From the NCBI GenBank assembly GCA_043744255.1, contig JAYTVA010000049.1, positions 1 to 64,000 on the forward strand: DNA of 64,000 nucleotides, written 5' to 3'. Origin of the DNA: UKL13-2 sp043744255 (GTDB taxonomy: Bacteria; Pseudomonadota; Gammaproteobacteria; Burkholderiales; Usitatibacteraceae). Under the pieces are notes generated by a model. It had not been told where the DNA came from. It made no database searches and was given only the letters and a program-made list of their open reading frames with translations. Made by a program: the position numbers and the translations under genes. Shown here piece after piece: positions 59,737 to 64,000 of this stretch; within the stretch, counting starts at the first letter, position 1; every line of letters starts with the position of its first letter.

Positions 59737-60507
59737 ATGTACAGTTCAATTCGTGGAATTCGACGTCAAACGTTCCTGATGTTGCTTGCCGCCGCAGTTT
59801 TATCAGCTTGCACGACGGAGATGAAAACGAGTAACGAACGGACTGTCTCCGATGTTTGGACGCGGCACTCGTCAACTGTTGCGCAGAAGACGATTACCTT
59901 CGAGCTACCGCCGGGAGGCAATTTCAATCCTGCACCAAATTCGATGCCGTCCAAGTTTGGGGAAACATCGATTGCTGGCGTCTCATACGATCAACGACCC
60001 CAGGGTGCAGAATTGGCCAGTTTGAGGGTTGCAATCCAAACAAGGCGCTATGCCGAGAATGCCCCAGCCACCGCCGGTCGGTCAGCGAGTGCTTTGGCGG
60101 CGTGGGCGGATTCTGCGTGGGCAGACCCTCAGCCAACGCAATTTTTATCGCTTGAAGCGTCACATTCCGTAAGCTCGAACGGATTGAAATGGCACTAGCA
60201 AAAGTTACGCACCAAGAAAGACGGACTCGTCTGGGGCGAGCGGTACCTGCTGCCATTCGATGAGAAAACCTATTTAGTTGTGTATAGCCTTCTATGGCCG
60301 CAGTATGCGAAGTCCGAAGGCAATGTGGCACAAGCGCATGAAATTCTTGACCGGATGGTCAATAGTATTTGCATCGATCCCATCCGCATTAATTCTCTTC
60401 CGCACGGTATCCTTGCGCGGTGCGATATCGACGATCCAATATTGGCGGTGCGACCTACTTTATTACGGCGAATCTCGCGGATCGAAAATCGACCACCTTG
60501 ATTGACC
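59737..60507 (+). pseudogene. Lipoprotein gene interrupted by in-frame TAG
   Basis: The ATG at 59737 opens a lipoprotein with lipobox LSAC (FLMLLAAAVLSACTT). The frame runs 153 codons to TAG at 60196-60198 (SNGLKWH then stop). In the same frame the protein-like sequence continues at once: QKLRTKKDGLVWGERYLLPF, DEKTYLVVYSLLWPQYAKSE, GNVAQAHEILDRMVNS, before running into the following transposase remnant. So a longer lipoprotein was probably broken by a single amber codon, or the TAG is read through. The mature part before the stop contains ITFELPPGGNFNPAPNS and AGVSYDQRPQGAELASL. Family not recognised. Confidence 0.7.
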
Positions 60508-60944
60508 ATGTGGATACATTCCGCGAAGTTGAGAGGCGCGTGAAGACCCTGCATCCTTTTGAAATCGACGCCATGGTGGTGCTGCCGGATCATTTTCACT
60601 TGCTATTGACGTTGCCGCCCGACGACGCAAATTTCTCGTTACGAATCGCCCTGATGAAATCAGGTTTTTCGCGGCGGCTTCCCAAGGCCGAAACCGTTCG
60701 TGAGAGTCGCAAAAAGTAACGCGAACGCGGTATTTGGCAACGCCGATTTTGGGAGCACTTAATTCGTGATGATCGGGATTACGCCAACCACGTCGATTAC
60801 ATTCACATCAACCCGGTCAAGCACGGATACGTTGCGCGTGCCAACGAGTGGCCGCATTCATCGATTCATCAATTCATTGGGCGTGGTGTAATTGAAATAA
60901 ACTGGGCGAACGAAATTGACGGCGGTGAGTATGGCGAGTGTTGA
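60420..60944 (+). pseudogene. REP-associated tyrosine transposase (RAYT), interrupted by TAA
   Basis: The first frame begins MRYRRSNIGGATYFITANLA and contains VVLPDHFHLLLTLP, the HUH-type His-x-His motif of Y1 transposases. It meets TAA at 60717-60719 after 99 residues. In the same frame the family sequence continues: RERGIWQRRFWEHLIRDDRD, YANHVDYIHINPVKHGYVAR, ANEWPHSSIHQFIG, ending at TGA 60942. The Tyr of DYANHVDYIHINPVKHG is probably the nucleophile region. The gene is thus a nearly intact RAYT with one nonsense codon. It overlaps the tail of the broken lipoprotein frame. Such enzymes mobilise REP elements, present to the right. Confidence 0.85.
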
Positions 60945-60946
60945 TG

Positions 60947-60975
60947 TTGGGCAAACGATGAAGCTGTTTGCCCAA
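60947..60975. repeat. REP-like hairpin beside the transposase
   Basis: TTGGGCAAAC and GTTTGCCCAA with a nine-base loop GATGAAGCT, three bases after the transposase frame. RAYT genes are typically flanked by their own REP, so this may be the cognate element, although its sequence differs from the AAGCGAAGCG class. Confidence 0.6.
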
Positions 60976-61087
60976 TCTACGCGTTTCAGCCCGTAAGTTG
61001 GACAACTTTCATCCACCCAACAAACACGCCAACCTAGCGACCGATAGTAGGCACCGCCGCACCACCCAAACAAGGTACGATTGTCGA

Positions 61088-62224
61088 ATGCCAATACGCC
61101 TTCCCACCCTCGTCAAACTCGCGCTAACGGTTCTGCTCACCGCAGCACTTCCCGCCCACGCCGCCCCCACCTGCCCACGCGATGCAATTCGCGGCGTATG
61201 GATTCCAACCCCCAATCACACCACCTTTCTTGACTCGAAAGCCAATATCGACGCGCATCTTGCCGAATTGGCGCGGGCAAATTTCAATGCGGTTTATGTG
61301 GTGATGTGGAATCAGGGGCGGACGTTTTTTCCGAGCCGGGTGATGAAAAATTTCACGGGGGTGGAGATTGATGAGCGCATGCAAGGCCGCGATCCGTTGC
61401 AAGAAGTGATCGACGCCGCGAAGCCACATGGCATCAAGGTTTATGCGTGGTTCGAGTTTGGTTTTGCGACGGATTGGAATGATGGCAAGGGGCGCGAAAT
61501 TCTGCAAAAGAAACCAGCGTGGACGGCGCTGAAACACGACGGCACATCACTCGTGCGCAATCGTATTCGCTGGATGGATGCGCTGAACCCGGAGGTGCAA
61601 GACTTTATGCTCTCGCTGCTGATGGAGGTTGTTGAGCGCTACGACGTCGCGGGTATTCAGGGCGATGATCGCCTGCCCGCTTTCCCGTCCGAAGGCGGTT
61701 ACAACCCCGGCACCATCGCGAAATATCGCAGTGAGCACGCTGGCCGCGCACCACCTGCCCACCACAAAGACGCTGCATGGATTCAGTGGCGCGCAAACCA
61801 ACTCAACGATTACATGGCGCGCATCTATCGCGAAACCAAGAAACGTAAACCAACCATGCAGGTCAGCAAGGCACCGAGCGTATGGCCGTGGGTGCGCGAG
61901 GAGTTTTTGCAAGACTGGCCTCAGTGGCTGAAAGCGGGCATCGTCGATCTCGTCACGCCGCAGCTTTATCGCAAAGATATTTCAGCGTACCGCAATGTGT
62001 TGCAGCCGATGGCGCGCGAACAAATACGCGTCGAGCAACGCGACCGCGTGTTCCCCGGGCTGTTGCTACGGCTGAGTGACGGCTATCGCGTGCCGCAAAA
62101 ACTGATCGCGGAAATGGTCGCGGCCAATCGGGCGGAGGGCTTGTGCGGCGAGGTATATTTTTTCAACGAAGGCGTACGTGACAACATTGAGTTTTTTCGG
62201 AAGTTGTATCGAGCGCCGTTGTGA
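61088..62224 (+). CDS. GHL10-type glycoside hydrolase-like exported protein
   Basis: 378 residues from the ATG at 61088, which starts a signal peptide (LVKLALTVLLTAALPAHAAP). The catalytic-like TIM barrel follows: RDAIRGVWIPTPNHTTFLDS, NFNAVYVVMWNQGRTFFPS, GIKVYAWFEFGF, DALNPEVQDFMLSLLMEVVE and VAGIQGDDRLPAFPSEGGYN, the usual order in GHL10/DUF187 hydrolases that act on polysaccharides or peptidoglycan-like substrates. YDVAGIQGDDR contains acidic residues in the expected place. A palindrome lies downstream. The substrate is unknown. Confidence 0.9.
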   Translation: MPIRLPTLVKLALTVLLTAALPAHAAPTCPRDAIRGVWIPTPNHTTFLDSKANIDAHLAELARANFNAVYVVMWNQGRTFFPSRVMKNFTGVEIDERMQGRDPLQEVIDAAKPHGIKVYAWFEFGFATDWNDGKGREILQKKPAWTALKHDGTSLVRNRIRWMDALNPEVQDFMLSLLMEVVERYDVAGIQGDDRLPAFPSEGGYNPGTIAKYRSEHAGRAPPAHHKDAAWIQWRANQLNDYMARIYRETKKRKPTMQVSKAPSVWPWVREEFLQDWPQWLKAGIVDLVTPQLYRKDISAYRNVLQPMAREQIRVEQRDRVFPGLLLRLSDGYRVPQKLIAEMVAANRAEGLCGEVYFFNEGVRDNIEFFRKLYRAPL

Positions 62225-62260
62225 GCCGTTGCTTTTCATCGAACCGTTTTTGATTCAGCA

Positions 62261-62280
62261 TGCGCTTGCCACCAAGCGCA
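62261..62280. other. Inverted repeat between GHL10 and J-domain genes
   Basis: TGCGCTTG, CCAC, CAAGCGCA: an 8-base stem with a 4-base loop. It may terminate the hydrolase transcript or regulate the next gene. It overlaps a possible -35 TTGCCA (62266-62271) with GATAAC (62288-62293) 16 bases later. Confidence 0.5.
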
Positions 62281-62325
62281 TGATTTCGATAACATCAAGC
62301 GCACGTCCCCAACACTTCAATTCAT

Positions 62326-63492
62326 ATGAACGACACCCCCGAACTATTCGCAGAAATGCCTTCATCCAAGCCACGCAGCATGTTGGAATGGGTGGCGCAA
62401 CCCGGCGTCACGCTCACGCCTACTCAACGCGCATTCAAGCAACTCATCGGCAACATCGAATCGGCAGAAACGCGTATCAAGGAACTCGCGGAGTTACTCG
62501 ACGTATTTCGCGTTCGCTTCCAAGAAAAATTTCAACCGTTAGCCGCGCAGCAACAACACATAGATCGCGACATGGTGCGATTTTTGGACGTACAGCTTAG
62601 ACGGAAAAACTGGACTGCCAATCAGCGTGGCACCATGGAAAGCATCATTTGCCAAATCATCGGGCCGCTGCTCGAGGGCGAGTTTGGTGCGGAAATGGTG
62701 GAGATTTTCAATCGTCACAGCGACGTCTCGGCCGAAGAACTTGCTGAGATGGATGGTGACATGTTCGGGTCGGAGAACGACGGGGAACACGGAAATGAGC
62801 CGCCTCCCGACGGACAAGATCCGATTGAAGAATTGATGCGGGAAATGCGCGCCCAACACGAAGCGGCGGTCGCGAAAAAAGAAGCCCGCGCCAACGCCAA
62901 GCGCGGCGGCAAAAAATCAGCGCGGCAGATCAAGCTGGAACAACAAACGCTGGACGCGGACAAATTACTCAAAGAAATTTATCGCAAATTGACCAGCCTG
63001 CTGCACCCGGATCGCGAGCCCGACGAGGCTGAGCGCGTACGCAAGACGGCGCTCATGACCAAGGCAAACAAAGCCTACAAAAACAAAGACCTCTTGACGT
63101 TGTTGCACCTGCAAATTCAGGCTGGCAAGGTTGATTCACTCGCCGCTGGCAATCTCGCCGACGAAAAATTGCAACACATCAATTTCACCTTGCGCCAACA
63201 GCAAGAAGCGCTACGCACCGAGCAGATCCAGCTCGAACACCTCGTCCGCCAAACCTTCCAACTCAGCTACGCCGACCGCATCACCGTGCCGGTAATCGAG
63301 AAAAGACTAAAGGCCGGTGTAGCCGAACGCAAAAAAGTCATAAAGTGGATGCACGAAGCCTTCGCCGAAATTCAGCGCGGCGATGCGCCCTTCAAAGCAT
63401 GGCTAAAAGGCGAGCGCGCCTCGATGCAAGCGGGTCATGACTTGGATGCGGTCATCGACGACATGCTGTCGGGAGGCAGACGGTCGCGGTGA
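62326..63492 (+). CDS. J-domain-containing protein
   Basis: 388 residues. A coiled helical N-terminus (IGNIESAETRIKELAELLDV) and an acidic linker (about 135-165) lead to a Lys/Ala-rich stretch and a J-domain around residue 210-260 with HPD at 227-229 (KLTSLLHPDREPDEAERVRK, ALMTKANKAYKNKDLLTLLH). The HPD loop is what stimulates DnaK-type ATPases. Unlike DnaJ there is no Gly/Phe or zinc region, so it is a specialised J-protein. It stands alone between the GHL10 gene and the repeat-rich right edge. Client unknown. Confidence 0.86.
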   Translation: MNDTPELFAEMPSSKPRSMLEWVAQPGVTLTPTQRAFKQLIGNIESAETRIKELAELLDVFRVRFQEKFQPLAAQQQHIDRDMVRFLDVQLRRKNWTANQRGTMESIICQIIGPLLEGEFGAEMVEIFNRHSDVSAEELAEMDGDMFGSENDGEHGNEPPPDGQDPIEELMREMRAQHEAAVAKKEARANAKRGGKKSARQIKLEQQTLDADKLLKEIYRKLTSLLHPDREPDEAERVRKTALMTKANKAYKNKDLLTLLHLQIQAGKVDSLAAGNLADEKLQHINFTLRQQQEALRTEQIQLEHLVRQTFQLSYADRITVPVIEKRLKAGVAERKKVIKWMHEAFAEIQRGDAPFKAWLKGERASMQAGHDLDAVIDDMLSGGRRSR

Positions 63493-63555
63493 GTGGGGCG
63501 GTTGCTTTGGTCGCGTGTAAAGGCTGAAAGGGCGCGTGGATGCTAGGGTTTCGCT

Positions 63556-63655
63556 GTAGCCCGGATAAGCGAAGCGTCTCCGGGGTGGCGTTCGCACAGG
63601 TGGCATCGCTCGCATCATGCGACGACCCCGGAGGCGCTACGCTTGTCCGGGCTAC
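63556..63655. repeat. BIME-like pair of REP sequences, copy 1
   Basis: A REP reading GTAGCCCGGATAAGCGAAGC then GTCTCCGGG (63556-63585) faces an inverted REP, CCCCGGAGGCGCTACGCTTG then TCCGGGCTAC (63626-63655), with about 40 bases of spacer that includes TGGCATCGCTCGCATCATGC. Such inverted pairs are moved by REP-associated transposases. Confidence 0.88.
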
Positions 63656-63691
63656 TCGCCTACGAGTTGCATGCAACACAACCACCAGAGT

Positions 63692-63801
63692 CGAAAATCC
63701 CCCGACTCTTCTCAGTGTCAATGCTGCGGCGCATCCGCCCCCTTTTGTAAAGGGGGCAAATAATCGCGATGTTTTGCGTTGAGGCGCATGGGGGATTTTC
63801 G
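63692..63801. repeat. MITE-like element with 12-bp terminal inverted repeats
   Basis: The 12-base ends CGAAAATCCCCC (63692-63703) and GGGGGATTTTCG (63790-63801) are perfect inverted repeats around 86 bases. Inside lies a second palindrome, GCCCCCTTT, TGT, AAAGGGGGC (63737-63757). No coding sequence fits, so this looks like a miniature non-autonomous element placed between the two BIME copies. No target duplication was identified with certainty. Confidence 0.6.
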
Positions 63802-63860
63802 GCTTTGGTATATCGCTGAACGCCAATATCCACGGGGTTCCCGAAGCATTGCGCTATCTC

Positions 63861-63963
63861 GTAGCCCGGATAAGCGAAGCGCCTCCGGGTTGGCGTGTGT
63901 GTACATGGCATGGCTCGCATGATGCGACGATTCCCGGAATGCGCTGCGCTCCTTCCGGGCTAC
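63861..63963. repeat. BIME-like pair of REP sequences, copy 2
   Basis: Same layout as copy 1: GTAGCCCGGATAAGCGAAGC then GCCTCCGGG, spacer with TGGCATGGCTCGCATGATGC, and the inverted REP TTCCCGGAATGCGCTGCGCT then CCTTCCGGGCTAC. Length 103 bp against 100 bp for copy 1, mostly identical, so the whole unit has been duplicated or moved as one. Confidence 0.88.
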
Positions 63964-64000
63964 AGAGTTCGCAAATCTGGCCACAAGTAGTTAAACCCAA

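Overview
The window looks like part of a proteobacterial chromosome, most likely a betaproteobacterium. The basis is high GC content, Shine-Dalgarno sequences of the AGGAG type, Gram-negative features (Sec and lipoprotein signals, periplasmic c-type cytochromes, a TonB-C domain), a BdhA-type 3-hydroxybutyrate dehydrogenase, and REP elements with a REP-associated transposase. Genus and species cannot be fixed from the sequence alone. I saw no rRNA, tRNA, CRISPR array or complete prophage.

Layout. (1) 150-3615, minus strand: a translationally coupled three-gene operon for a two-subunit molybdenum hydroxylase plus a lipoprotein substrate-binding protein. (2) 3.8-31.9 kb, plus strand: a long accessory region of several transcription units. 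It begins with a lone contractile-tail sheath gene. Next come an astacin metalloprotease with a Lys-Asp-Pro repeat tail, an ATP-grasp peptide-ligase-like protein and a YbaY/YscW-like protein; a subtilase and a papain-like peptidase fused to an alpha/beta hydrolase; a tyrosinase with a HEAT-like protein and an SCO-like membrane protein; a nine-PASTA protein with a hypothetical protein and a lipase-like hydrolase; and a cytochrome operon with four two-haem proteins, two of them RoxA-like, plus a lipoprotein. (3) 32.0-35.8 kb, minus strand: a uracil-DNA glycosylase homologue, an amidohydrolase and a one-haem exported protein. (4) 36.3-46.9 kb: small exported and membrane proteins, a winged-helix/ATPase/TPR regulator, and an ECF sigma/anti-sigma locus. 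(5) 46.9-55.4 kb, plus strand: a tight five-gene operon around a 1218-residue tubulin/FtsZ-superfamily protein, with a degenerate vWA-like membrane protein, a three-helix membrane protein and a zinc-ribbon membrane protein. (6) 55.4-64 kb: ordinary genes, two genes broken by in-frame stops (a lipoprotein and a REP-associated transposase), and REP/BIME and MITE-like repeats at the right edge.

The two most interesting structures are these. First, a palindrome-rich intergenic element whose right end reads GTATTGC recurs at least nine times between 5.4 and 43.2 kb, each time upstream of the first gene of a plus-strand transcription unit. It would make the sheath/protease/tyrosinase/cytochrome region one regulon, or else it is an unusually placed dispersed repeat. 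Second, the tubulin-like five-gene operon looks like a self-contained membrane-associated cytoskeletal or signalling system. Within the first region, five enzymes of classes that are normally exported (astacin, subtilase, papain-like, tyrosinase, lipase-like) have no visible signal peptide although a sheath gene opens the region, and an ATP-grasp ligase sits directly behind a Lys/Asp repeat protein.
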